A stretch of DNA of 64,000 bases from Macrotrachela quadricornifera (taxonomy: Eukaryota; Rotifera; Eurotatoria; Philodinida; Philodinidae), in NCBI GenBank assembly GCA_022393335.1, contig JAJEKB010020262.1, forward strand, positions 372,011-436,010, in the 5' to 3' direction. The first letter of the stretch is position 1. Every line of letters starts with the position of its first letter. This document shows, in pieces, positions 47,159 to 57,639 of the stretch. A program made the position numbers and the translations under genes. The notes beneath the pieces were generated by a model that saw only the letters and a program-made list of their open reading frames with translations, made no database searches and had not been told where the DNA came from.

Positions 47159-47693
47159 TAGGGATGGCACCATATATTTACTTTACTAATAAGTAAGTAC
47201 CTATCGTAAATTACTGGTTGCTGCGTCTGGTTTTCTATTAGTATAAAAACGGGCCAATCAGATGGCAGAAAATTGTAACTCGCTTATTTCATGGATAACC
47301 GTGCAAGATTCTATGAGGATTTTTGTAGAACATCCTTGATAACCTCGAATTGACCCGAACAACCCTATGATGCGTCCTTATAATAATGAACGAAAAATGC
47401 TTAGAAATCCGATCGGCTAAAACTCTTTTGTAACAGCCAATCAGACTTTGAGGCGTTTCTTCTCCATCAACATACGGACGTATCATAGAGTTGTTCGGGC
47501 CAGTTTGACGTTATCAACGGTGCTCTATAAAAATCCTCATAGAATCTTTGATGGTTACCGTAAAATAAGCGAGTTACGATTCGCTGTCATCTGATTGGTC
47601 CATTTTTCCAGTAATAGAAAAACGGACGCAGTGATCAGCATTTTAGGATAGGTACCTGGTTATTAGCAAAGTAAATATATGGTGCAATCCCTA
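47159..47693. mobile_element. Foldback with hAT-like ends at the centre of the palindrome
   Basis: The ends TAGGGATGGCACCATATATT and the complement of AATATATGGTGCAATCCCTA are inverted repeats about 25 bp long. The arms continue with AAAACGGGCCAATCAGATG and CATCTGATTGGTCCATTTTT. An inner hairpin carries CGAACAACCCTATGATG and CATAGAGTTGTTCGG, related to the hairpins at 51525-52430. It is exactly at the symmetry centre of the surrounding minisatellite. Confidence 0.75.
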
Positions 47694-48060
47694 AGTTGAG
47701 GATTTAAGGCAACTCTCAGAGTATAGTAAATGAGGATCCACGGGCATCCCTATTGTATAGCAGTTGAGGATCCAAAGATGCTCTCATAGTACAGTAGATG
47801 AAAACTCACGCGTACCCCTATAGTATAGTACTTGAAGATCCATGGGCGCCCCTATAGTGTAGTAGTTGAGGACCTACGGATATCCCCATAATATTGCACG
47901 TGAGGGCCTAAGAGTACCGTCAATATATAGTAATTGATAGCCTAAAGGTACTCTCAATATATAGTAGTTAAGGACCTAAGGGGTGCCACCGTAATATAGC
48001 ACATGAAGACCTAAGGTATCCTCATAATATAGTAGCTGAGGACCTAAGAGTAGCCTTGAA
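47694..48060. repeat. ~36-bp minisatellite, inverted arm
   Basis: Units such as ATAGTAGTTGAGGACCTA with GGGTACCCCTATAGT words, the reverse complement of the forward arm. Further inverted-orientation stretches continue at 48390-48500 and 48780-49240. Confidence 0.85.
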
Positions 48061-48487
48061 AAATAGTTCTTAGAAAGTTATAAAAACTGAAAGAGATAAA
48101 ATAATTTAATATAATTTAATTTATAATTTAATAAATGATGAAACGGAAATAAGTTATGTTTAATTTAACTTAAATTTATCTAAATTTAAATTTTATTTGA
48201 AATATAACTTTTCAAAAAAATAAGATAAATTTAAAATAAATTAAATTTATAAAAACAAGTAGCGTGTATCGACGCGATCCACTAATTCCCTTCACTGTAG
48301 ATTCGAACTAATACCCTGTCGACAAGTACATTCCTTTTAGAGATTAAGATTACGACTAAAACCAACGGGATAGCTCTCAATAATAACGAGTACCACCGAT
48401 ACATAGTAGTTGAGGACCTATGGGTACCCTCAATATATAATAGTTGAGGGCCCAAGGGTAACCCAGATATATAGTGCTTGAGAACCT

Positions 48488-48620
48488 GCCCGTAGTAGGC
48501 TATGTGAGCATGTGTGAGTCCCAGCAAAGATGCATTTTGATTGGTAGAAAAAATTGACCAATTCGAGGTGTGGACAAACACACCGTCAATGTCGGGATTG
48601 AGACTCTGACTACACCTAAG
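48488..48620. repeat. Direct repeat, copy 1
   Basis: Contains GTGAGCATGTGTGA, GCAAAGATGCATTTTGATTG, AAAAAATTGACCAATTCGAG and CGGGATTGAGA. Copy 2 lies ~740 bp downstream, so minisatellite plus unique flank has been duplicated together. Confidence 0.8.
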
Positions 48621-48779
48621 GGAATATCTATGACAACCTTTAATCTATTCAAATAACCCCATGTTTCACTCGTGTAATTAATAGTGGCAATATTGAGGGC
48701 CCATCGTTCCATTTCTATAATGGCCTGCCGAACTCCTTGTTTTTCCACTATTATAGTGGAACAACATTCTGGTGTTCAC

Positions 48780-49240
48780 GGTGAACGATAGCATCTAGGG
48801 ATGCCTTCATAATATTGGACTTCAAGACCTAGACGTACCTTCATGGTATAGAAGTTCAGGAACTACGGGTACCTTCATAGCATAGGACTTGAGGAGCTAC
48901 AGGTACCTTCATAGTACACAGCTTTGAGACCTTTGGGTATACCCGTTGTATAAGGCTTGAGGAGCTATAGATAAACTTATAATATAGTACTTTAGGACCC
49001 ATGAGTTCCTTGATAGAGTTGAGCTTGAGAATCCATGCTTACTTCCATAGTATAGCAGCTGAGGACCCTGGGGTACCCCTATAGTATAGCAGTTGAGGGC
49101 CCAAAGGTACCACCGATACATAGTACTTGAGGACCTATGGGTACCCCCAATATATAATAGTTAAGGGCCCAAAGGTGCCCCCAATAGATACTAGTTAAGG
49201 ATCCAATGGTACCAACGATACATAGTACGTGAGGAACTGC
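48780..49240. repeat. ~36-bp minisatellite, inverted orientation, outside the palindrome
   Basis: Degenerate units such as ATAGTATAGCAGTTGAGGAC and GGGTACCCCCAATATATAAT. The ORFs at 48909-49378 arise from these units. Confidence 0.8.
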
Positions 49241-49385
49241 TCGTAGTAGGCTACGTGAGCATGTGTGAAGCCTAGCAAAGATGCATTTTGATTGATCGAA
49301 AAAATTGACCAATCCGAGGTGCGAACAAACGCACAAACACAGCGTCAATTTCGGGATTGAGATCCTGATTACAGTCAAGGGAATT
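49230..49385. repeat. Direct repeat, copy 2
   Basis: Same phrases as 48488-48620 (GTGAGCATGTGTGA, GCAAAGATGCATTTTGATTG, CGGGATTGAGA), with an 8-bp ACAAACGC-like expansion and scattered substitutions. Confidence 0.8.
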
Positions 49386-49439
49386 TTAATTTATTTAACA
49401 TTAACAGAAAAATGACATCCGTACATGAGAGTCCCGGCT

Positions 49440-49926
49440 GACGCAAATGGGAGAAGGCGTTCTATGAGCACTAGAACGATTGAATCCTCGAAGAGACTTT
49501 GGAGAACAAAACCACTGAAGCCAACGGAGTGCCCCAAAACAAGTACACATCCTGGCATTCAACTGCAAATATGAACTGAAGGACACCCTAACAAAAGACC
49601 TGATCATGAGCCACCTCTCGCAGTTCAATTACGACGTTATCGGTCTCTGTGAGACATGTGGCAAAACCGAAAGTCGAACAAAATGGACCAACCGTGCTAC
49701 TTTCTGGTAGCTATACAACTTTCAACGACTGAGAGAACGACCTGCAGATCGATGGCGCAAGTTCATGTAGAACAAGCTAGGGAAGAACTCGCATCAGCTA
49801 ACAAGAAACCGAACAGCGTACAAAGAGCAAACGGTTGAAGAGCTTTCACCAATGTTATCTTTTTCATTTTTTTAATCTAACTTTGATTGAATAAAGCTAC
49901 TGATTGATTGATTGAATGAATGAATG
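49440..49926 (+). mobile_element. Internally deleted LINE: endonuclease start joined to reverse-transcriptase end
   Basis: Frame 49549-49710 reads ILAFNCKYELKDTLTKDLIM and SQFNYDVIGLCETCGK, ending in a stop. This resembles the start of an apurinic-type (EEP) endonuclease, with its catalytic Glu in the GLCET motif. From about 49750 another frame gives RWRKFM, stop, NSHQLTRNRTAYKEQTVEEL and a TAA near 49876, like the tail of a LINE ORF. Everything between (most of the endonuclease and the reverse transcriptase) is absent. The 3' end is GATTGATTGAATGAATGAAT-type tetranucleotide repeat at 49895-49925, a plausible LINE tail. Clade is uncertain. Confidence 0.65.
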
Positions 49927-50400
49927 AAGAAAGATTTTCTGGAGGGTATCAGTTTTGGGTTCCACTCTTAGCAACTCCCCTCACAATTCATTTTCATGCA
50001 CTTTTAAACACAATGAAGTATTCATTTACTCTTCAACTATCTTTTCGCACGATGTTTATATGGGCTCCGGATTCCCTATTCGCAATAATTTAGAAACCTA
50101 TACACTTACCCATTTTTTGATACTCAAGACCATCTAAGTGACTACACGTTCTCGTACCACGACCGTGGGAGCAATTCGATCGACTGTCGCATACTAATCA
50201 ATGAAAGTAACACAATAGAGGCCGCATATGTGCGTGCGCCGAAAACTTTCTTCCCATTTATTCTTCAGATCCCTATTCAACAAACAGTTCACACTCGCAG
50301 AAACTGCATATCGATATGAACACCACACACAAAAAGAGCCATAAAAAATAACCAAATTTGTCAGTCTACCTTATTTTATCAAGGGCTTAAACACATATTC
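49927..50400. other. Intergenic stretch without a recognised gene
   Basis: ORF 49955-50137 has no family similarity. The text around 50150-50210 (CTCGTACCACGACCGTGGGA) is a short palindrome. Confidence 0.4.
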
Positions 50401-50403
50401 ATC

Positions 50404-50595
50404 GATAGAGAATTTCATGCTCTATCGAACGAACATCATTGAATTTCCCGACAAATGGTCTTAGAAACCCAAAACCTCGATTTGTGTTGTCTTGAAAAGC
50501 ATTCTAGAGGATTTTAAGCAATTTTCCCTGTAGTGATCCGTTTGTCGGCGAATGATATGATGTTCATTCGATAGAGTATGAAATTCTACATAGGT
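50404..50595. repeat. Short foldback repeat
   Basis: GAATTTCATGCTCTATCGAA and CCCGACAAATGG pair with CCGTTTGTCGGC and TTCGATAGAGTATGAAATTC. About 50-bp arms around a 70-bp loop. Confidence 0.7.
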
Positions 50596-50654
50596 TGATA
50601 CCAGTATGAGTCGCCGGCAAGTGGTCTAGGGAGTTTCGAGTGATGTTCACTTAC

Positions 50655-51835
50655 AATGAAGGTGTTTGTACTGTTCGCGAGAAAAATGGCACATATTCGG
50701 GCCAAATGAACGATTTTGCCGCCAAACTAACAAGGTTAAAATATTAGCTGCCATTGGCTTGTATAGAGGGAGATTTTTAAAAGGGTATGAATTAACTCGG
50801 TATCTAAATGAATTAATTTAGTATCTAAATAAATTAATTCAGTATCTAAATGAATTAATCTAGTATCTAATATTTTTTTTATTTTTTTTCCGAAAAATGT
50901 ATTAATTTAGTATCTAATTGCATTAATTCAGTATCTAATTTAATGAAAATCTCAATGTAAATTATTGAATGTAAATTCTTCATTTGAGTGTTTTAATAAA
51001 ATCAAATTGAACTGATTAAATTCTATTGAGTTTCTATTCATGTTAGGTCTAACTTTCAATCTCTTTACCTAACTCTCCTCTGTTAAAATCAAATCACAAC
51101 TATAAATAATTATGACAAACTTGGAACAAACCATGAGATGGAAAGTTCCATAGATGATCAAACAAGAAAGGACAATGGTGCTTGTTTGTTATAGCCCCGC
51201 AATAATTGAGGGTGAGGGCGAGTGCAGCCTCACATTCGCAACTGAGGGTGAGGGTAAGTTCAGCCTTATACCTGCAGCTGAGAATGAGGGTAATGGCATC
51301 CTCACACTCACACCCTCACCCTCACACCTTCCACCCCCTCTATATTTATGAGATACTGAAATAATTCAATTAGATACTAAATTAATACATTTTTCGGAAA
51401 AAAATTAAAAAAAATAGATACTAGATTAATTTATTTAGATACTGAAATTATTTATTTAGATATTAGATTCATTCGTTTAGATACTGAATTAATTTATTCT
51501 CTTTTTAAAGTTTAAATTTAGATATAAAAATGAATCAAGAAAGGTTTTTCTCGACTATTATAAGAGAAACGTATAGTGTTGTTCGGATCGATTATAGGGT
51601 TTGTTGAGTCTCTCTTTCATATGGCCCGAACAACATCATGTTTTGCCCCTATAATAGTAGAGAAAACCTTTCTTGATTCATATCTATAACTAAATTTAAA
51701 ATTTAGAAATCTCCCGCTAGACAAGCCAATGGCAGCTAATATTTTAACCTTGTTAGTTTGGCGGCGAGACCTTTCATTTGGCCCGAATATGTGCCATTTT
51801 TCTCGCGGACAGTAAAAATACCTCCATTGTTATAT
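50655..51835. repeat. Palindromic element with inverted 20-bp minisatellite arms
   Basis: Outer arms: GAGAAAAATGGCACATATTC, GCCAAACTAACAAGG and TTAGCTGCCATTGGCTTGT on the left (50680-50785), with complements at 51720-51815. Next come tandem ~20-bp units with GTATCTAAATGAATTAATTT words (50795-50942) and inverted units (51352-51505). The core (51190-51340) is GAGGGTGAGGG-rich with a CCTCACCCTC-rich partner; its ORF is translated repeat. The right arm is interrupted by a separate hairpin at 51525-51685. Confidence 0.75.
51525..51685. repeat. ~155-bp hairpin element, copy 1
   Basis: ATGAATCAAGAAAGG and GTGTTGTTCGG pair with CCGAACAACA and CCTTTCTTGATTCAT. Related hairpins follow at 52130-52250 and 52290-52430, and one lies inside 47159-47693. 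Confidence 0.75.
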
Positions 51836-52129
51836 TATCTGTTTGGCGGGACTTTGAACAGTGTTCCATATAAAGATTTCTAAATGCCCATACTATTTAT
51901 ATATATTTCGATCATCGGCAATAGAACCACGCGACTTCAGCAATGGATAAGCCTTTTTTGAGAAAATATGAACATTATTTGATTGATTACCTGTACCTGT
52001 TTTCTTATTGGTGTTGATGGTAGCTTCACGTCGATTGCTTCGTTGTGTTTAAAATGCACAAAACTAAATTGAGAGGTAGGTTTCGGGTTCATCTGAACGA
52101 AACCCTGACACCCCTATCTTTCTCCGCCA

Positions 52130-52250
52130 TTAAGAGGAAAAAACACAGTGTTGTACAGGTCGATTAGGAGATGAAGGAGCTCGGTTTCTTATGGTCCGAA
52201 CAACACTATGTTCTGTCCTTGTAATAGTAGAGTGAACTTTTTTTGTTGAC
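52130..52250. repeat. Hairpin element, copy 2
   Basis: CACAGTGTTGTACAGG on the left faces GGTCCGAACAACACTATG, then TGTAATAGTAGAG on the right. More diverged than copy 1. Confidence 0.55.
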
Positions 52251-52289
52251 TGATAGAAAGTGCTATTTTCTATGAGCTACAGAAACTAT

Positions 52290-52430
52290 TCAGTCTACTA
52301 TTATACGAACAGACCATAGTGCGGTACAGGCCATATAAAAGAGAATCCCTACAAACTTGCTAATTGGTCAGAAAAATACTACATTTTGTCCTTAAAATAG
52401 TGGAGAAAATCTTTCCTGATTCATGCTTTA
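52290..52430. repeat. Hairpin element, copy 3
   Basis: CTACTATTATACGAACAG at the left; TCCTTAAAATAGTGGAG and AATCTTTCCTGATTCATG at the right, as in copy 1. Confidence 0.55.
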
Positions 52431-52629
52431 CGTGAATTTCGCCTACGTTGAAATTTAAATAACTGGCCCTAGGAAAAAGCAAGGACTGCTAATATTTTAA
52501 ACTTGTTAGCTTAGGGATGAAAGCTTTCATTTGACTGGAATATGTTCTGTCTTTTTCTTGATCAGTACAAATACTTCCGTTGTAAGATGAAGTTTCATAT
52601 TGATCAACAGAATTTATTGGAAACAACTA

Positions 52630-54215
52630 ACCTCAATCAAATAAAACTGTTAACTATAACTATACTTTTCATTCCAAGAAATTGAGACGAGTTTCCACCG
52701 TTCACAAACACACAAATGTTTATGGAAAATTAAAAAAGTAAAGAATAAAGTATGAAGATAGCAGGCATGATATTCAAATGGAAAAAGAAAAAAATCATTT
52801 TCAAAGAAACTTCTTCATCAATTAGATGGGTCTGTATGACGTACAACTCAAGTAACATAACAAAACAGAAAATATTAAGATGGCATTTTACAATGATACA
52901 TAGTTAACATTAAAGAAGGAAATGTTGATTTCGCGCTGTTTTGTATAATCCTGAGTTGCTTTGAAACGTTAAGAGATCAACAACGCTAGTATCTTTTGAT
53001 TTCAACAACTTTTTCGAGAAACTAAACTGAATAACGCAAAATATGACTTAAAGAATTTTTTAATTAAGAAATGAAATACAAAAAATTATTTCAGTATTTT
53101 TGCTATTAACCTATTATAGCAGATACTATTTTGAATAAAAGAAACTATATTTTCATCATGAACTTTATCGAGCGTACTTGAAAATATCAAACAGTACTTA
53201 TTGTTAAAAGATAATCATCGTCCAAGACAAACAGGAAACACTTCGATAGCTCTAAAACTAATTAATATACAATCTCTTACAGTGATAGAAAGAAAAGTTT
53301 CTCTATTGCACACAACTTCAGTTAATATTAATAATTGCATCTATGTCATGAATGCATTCAATTGTATAGAAAAACCTTGAAATGATGGAAGTGCGTCATT
53401 AGCACCTGTTGTTTATATGTAAAATCATACTTTTTGCTTACATTCTCATTTCTCTTAGTCGTTCTTTTTTTTTTTAACTAGAAGCAATATTTGAAGAGTA
53501 AGAATTAATACGATCGATTGTGATTTCTACTCTTTGTCAGTAAGAAGTTCTTTCGTTATTGACCAATGCTTAAAATTTACGAGCAATAGTATACAATAAT
53601 TCAGTGATGATTGATGAATTATACGAATTCTACTATTTGAAAAATGGCCCATGATTGATGCACTGATTCACAAGCATTATTTTTTCTTCAAAATTTTATT
53701 TATTCATGACACAGTTTTAAAATTCAGGAAGAGGATTATGGTAATATCTTTCAAAAGGATTTCAATCCACAATGTGAAAACCTAGTTTTGTAATAAATTC
53801 AATCAATTATTTGAAAAACTAAATAAAAATTCAATAAGTAAAGCACGTATCTAGCCACCGCAGAACTAAGTTGAAGTCCCACGTCAATCAATAAGTCTTT
53901 TTTGATGAAAATTGATCTCAATCAAATAAAATTGTTGAATAATACTTTACTTTCCATTGGAAGAAATCCATTCACTTTTCCGTTAATTGAGAACGGAAAC
54001 ATTTATAGAAAATAAAAAATGACTTCTCACAAGAATACACAAACATCATCATTTACAAAGCAACCAACACTTATGATAATTTAAAAAAATTAAGAAGAGA
54101 ATATGCGCGTAACAGCCATGACATTCAAATGAAAAAAGGAAAAGTCATTTTTAAGAATGTTTCTTCGCAAAACAGACGATCCTCAGTAAAGCACGACTCA
54201 AATAGCACAATAAGA
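52630..54215. repeat. Diverged direct repeat pair (52630-52880 and 53908-54215)
   Basis: Both copies start CTCAATCAAATAAAA and share TTCCATTCC/GGAAGAAAT-like words, ACATTCAAATG-AAAAA and GACTCAAATAGCACAA-like phrases. About 1.3 kb apart. The DNA between (52881-53907) and the 0.7 kb after show no recognised gene. Confidence 0.5.
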
Positions 54216-54927
54216 GAGAACGGTAAAACGATGTCTACGATAATCATTTTTTAAGTGATGATGTATAATATCATTAAGCATAGTCATAATTTCGAAAATT
54301 TTGATCTCTATGTGTTTTTATTACAAACGAAGGAGCATTATCGGAAACTTCTGAATCCGAATTTTTAGCCCATTCTAGCATGTCCTTAAGAAGTTATGAA
54401 GTAAACACTGAACAAGTCTGCCACAGGGATTTTGAAGAAAAAACTTTTTTCATACTACATTTGTTGGGCCAATATTTGGTCTTTTTCTCCATGATAACTT
54501 ATCAGAATTTTTTCAAGTAATATCTCATTTGATAGGACAAATTTTGTTCTACAAAACTCTATATATGACCTTTTCTTTAACCTTCATTATATGGGCGGCT
54601 CCGGGATCAATCCTACTGTTGTTTTCACAGGTTTTGAGGTTGTTTCTTTTAGTGTGAGCTGTATTTCTGCTAAATCTAACGGCCCCAACCTTTTTTAATG
54701 GATTTAAATAGAGCAAACAAAGAGCTATCCAATAAGTGTAAATTGTTTAAGATTCGAGTGGCAAAAAGTCTTTGTTCAATTTAAACAAGATATTCTACGA
54801 TCCTGTTGTTAGGCTCGAGTTCACCAGCCGATGATAAGTTTATTAAAAAAAGCTATCCAAAGAGGAACATCACACACATATATATATATTGGTAGAATAA
54901 CAAAGGAAAGAATAAAGATCATAATCA

Positions 54928-55009
54928 GAGAAGAAAGGAAAAGAAAAGAAAGGAAAAGAAAAGAAAGGAAAAGAAAAGAAAAGAAAAGAAAAGAAAGAAA
55001 GAGAGAGAG
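54928..55009. repeat. AAAGG/AAAAG purine microsatellite
   Basis: Long run of AAAGGAAAAG and AAAAG units ending in GAGAGAGAGATATATGATGA. The ORFs on both strands here (poly-Lys/Arg and poly-Ser/Phe/Leu) are repeat translations. Confidence 0.95.
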
Positions 55010-55604
55010 AGATATATGATGATGATGTGATATCAGTGATATCACCGCTAACACCTGTAAATAATCATATTTTTCATTATTTTTCTATATTCTTTGTGCA
55101 TATTACAGCCCTAGATTTTCTTTCAACTAGAAATTCACTTCACACTCATTTTTAGCGATAAAAATGCATCAAACAGGCTATAGGAAACAGGAATTTCGCC
55201 GTATGGACTATGACAGTAGGCTTTTAGCGGCTGAGAGTGAACGGAAAGGAGATGACTGAGGGGGGAGTTAGATTGGTATCTAAAGTGAAGCAATAATATT
55301 CTGGCAGTGGCTGGAAGTCCACGATGAAATTTCTTCTATACCCTGACTATCTCAAACACTTTTTAAGTCATTTTCACTTAGTGATTGATCGTCTTTGTAA
55401 AAAATGTGATCATTTTGAGGTTACAGCCAATACTTCAAATAGAAGTTATCGTATGTAAAAGGGCAATAGTTATACGTGTAGAACAGTTCGATGACAAAAA
55501 CGTACATTATTTTCACTGTAGAATTCAAAATGATTTGTCTAAAACGGACGGGGGATAGTTTGTCCACAAAACAGCCCTAATTAATAATCAGTCCCGATAC
55601 TATT

Positions 55605-57395
55605 CGTACCTAGGTCTATATTAACGGTCCATAAACGACGGTAAACTGGTAAAAAACGGCATGTTTACGGTGGCTCGACATTTTGTATTGACGACTATCG
55701 GTTAAGCACACATATACGGTTACATTACGGAACGTTTTACGGACCGTGTATTGTACACCATTTACGACACCGTTTACAAGGTGTTTTTAATATGTATCTT
55801 ATTATAAGATGCTCAAGTAAATCTAACAAAATTTTTAATACAAGATTCTTATAAGATCTGATGATTAGTATCTTGCAAGATCGTATCTGATCATACATGA
55901 CTAAAGGCTTTTTCATGAAACGAATATTTTTGACTACATTACTTTTCTGCATTTAATGCCTCTAAACTATTCAAAACATTTTAATTTCAATCATCCAACT
56001 TTACAAGTAGAAGATAAAGTTCGTATATACCTTCTACACTAATACTCACACTCACTAAATTGATTAACTAGCCACAGCAACATAATTACCTGTGACTACA
56101 ATAATAATATGAATAGCAGATTTTTTGCTTTCATCAAAATAAACAACATGGTTAAATAATAATTATCATTGTCATAAAAACTTTTTCTTTGTCAATATAA
56201 TTCAGTAAAGATAAACAGGCATATAAACGTAACCTCAGTGTACTAATCTTACTTTTTATATAGATAATTGCACATCATTGTCGATTCTAGAAAGTAATTT
56301 CTATACATATTTTTTATTATCTTTATATTCAGATACTTCAAACATATAGTCAACAAGGTAAATATCAATCTTGAAAATTCAATTCCTAGTTTTTATTTAG
56401 ATATTACAATGATATCGTTGAAAACGTATGAATCATATATATATAAACTTTATATACTTTTATTTATTTAGATAATTCAATGAAATCATTAAACAGGTAA
56501 GTAAGAATTTTATATATTTAATACTTTAAATTTTATTCTTTTTTATATAGATATTTGAATTAAATCGTTGAATAGGCGAGTATGTATTTTATAGACATAA
56601 TTCTTCGGTTTTTTTACTTAGGTATTTTAGCAATATCATCAAATAGGCAAGTGTAAATCTAAAAGATCAAATTTTTATTTTTTTAATTTAGATATTCGAA
56701 TTATTTCGTCGAATAGGTAAGGATGAGTTTTGTATATAAAATCCTTGCTTTTCTCTTCCAGATATTTTGGCAGTATCATCAAAAAACTTAGCATATATTT
56801 TATATATTAAATTTTTATCTTTTAGATAATTCAATAAAACCGTCCAATAGGCAAATATGTAATTTATATATAAAGCTTATATTTTTTTTATTTAAATAGT
56901 TTCAATTTTATCGCCGAAACGGTAACTATGAATTTTATATATTAAATTTTTATTTGTTTTTATTTAGATGTGTTTTCCCTAACATCGTCAAAATGGTAAG
57001 TATAAATCAGATGCATAGCTGTGGTGATGTTTAGTAAAATGTGATAGAAAGTGAGAGAAGGTGATGAAGAACGGTTAGTTAGGCAATGAAAAAGGTCAGA
57101 GATTAGAACACAGCGATGAGATCGATGAAAAACTCTATTGGAACTCTATAGAAGTTTGTATGAGTAATACAAGACCTTACACAATCTTAGAATAAGAATA
57201 TACTAGAATAGTACCTTAAAATTCGAATTTTAGCCGTAAACGGCGAGAAAACGACCAAATACCGTGCATTTACCGTACGTATACAATACGGTGTGTTTTT
57301 CTGCGCCAGGAAATACGGAATAATACGGACCGAGATCGGCCCGAATCTATCCAGTATACTGCCGTAAAGACCCCGTTTTGATAGACCTGAGTATA
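55605..57395. mobile_element. Putative element with degenerate CGG/ACGGTAAAC termini
   Basis: The left end TACCTAGGTCTATATTAACG corresponds to the complement of the right end ATAGACCTGAGTA (57382-57394). Both subterminal zones (55610-55790 and 57230-57375) are unusually rich in TACGG, CCGTA, GTAAAC and CCGTTT words in an AT-rich genome. A similar patch occurs at 8995-9130. The interior holds the 25-nt block array. Whether this is one element is uncertain. Confidence 0.4.
56264..56995 (+). repeat. Eleven-unit, ~70-bp tandem array of splice-site-flanked 25-nt blocks
   Basis: Block starts: 56264, 56333, 56401, 56472, 56551, 56622, 56692, 56762, 56826, 56896, 56968. Eight consecutive blocks (56333-56850) are exactly 25 nt and the others 26-28 nt, of the type ATATTTGAATTAAATCG then TTGAATAG. 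Nearly all are preceded by a T-rich tract ending TAG or CAG. They are followed by GTAAGTAAG, GTAAGGATG, GCAAGTGTA, GTAACTATG, GTAAGTATA and similar; two (blocks 1 and 8) lack a good donor. Joined blocks contain stops in every frame, so they do not encode protein as written. No known family was recognised. Confidence 0.75.
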
Positions 57396-57639
57396 TTAGG
57401 TTATATGTTTTATTCTGCAACACTACACTACTCTCGACTCAAATACACTGTTTTTGGTGATACTTTAGACTATATTCAACGGATGTTCATCTTAAGGTGT
57501 ATTGAAAGCAGATTTATACTGAAAGTGATATACTGACATCCTTATATTCTCTACTCAAGTCGTCAGTGCAAGCGTCATTTGTTCAGCGTAGATAGAACTT
57601 ATTGAGAGCTACAAAACGATGGTACATGGGGCACTACAA

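Larger units (their letters stand above)
46480..48260. repeat. Large palindrome: AT-rich ends, minisatellite arms, hAT-like centre
   Basis: From outside in: AT-rich ends built of TTTAATTTAATTT words, both with a GTGTCGA/TCGACGC-like edge; a minisatellite arm (46730-47158) and an inverted arm (47694-48060); and a central foldback. TTATTTTATCTCTTT near 46548 faces AAAGAGATAAAATAA near 48090. The whole could fold into one long hairpin. Confidence 0.7.

Noticed and set aside
48295..48330. Possible tRNA-like ATTCGAACTAAT
   Set aside because: Flanking bases do not form the stem of a T arm.
48282..49378. Several minus-strand ORFs of 70-99 codons
   Set aside because: They translate the degenerate ~36-bp minisatellite, with repeated tryptophan/tyrosine-rich phrases.
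51154..51351. ORF with Glu-Gly repeats
   Set aside because: It is the GAGGGTGAGGG core of a palindrome, not a protein gene.
54821..55054. Lys/Arg-rich and Ser/Phe/Leu-rich ORFs
   Set aside because: Both strands of the AAAGG/AAAAG microsatellite.
56264..56995. CRISPR array
   Set aside because: Blocks are only loosely conserved, spacers are AT-rich and not unique-looking, flanks are splice-site-like, and the context is animal nuclear DNA.
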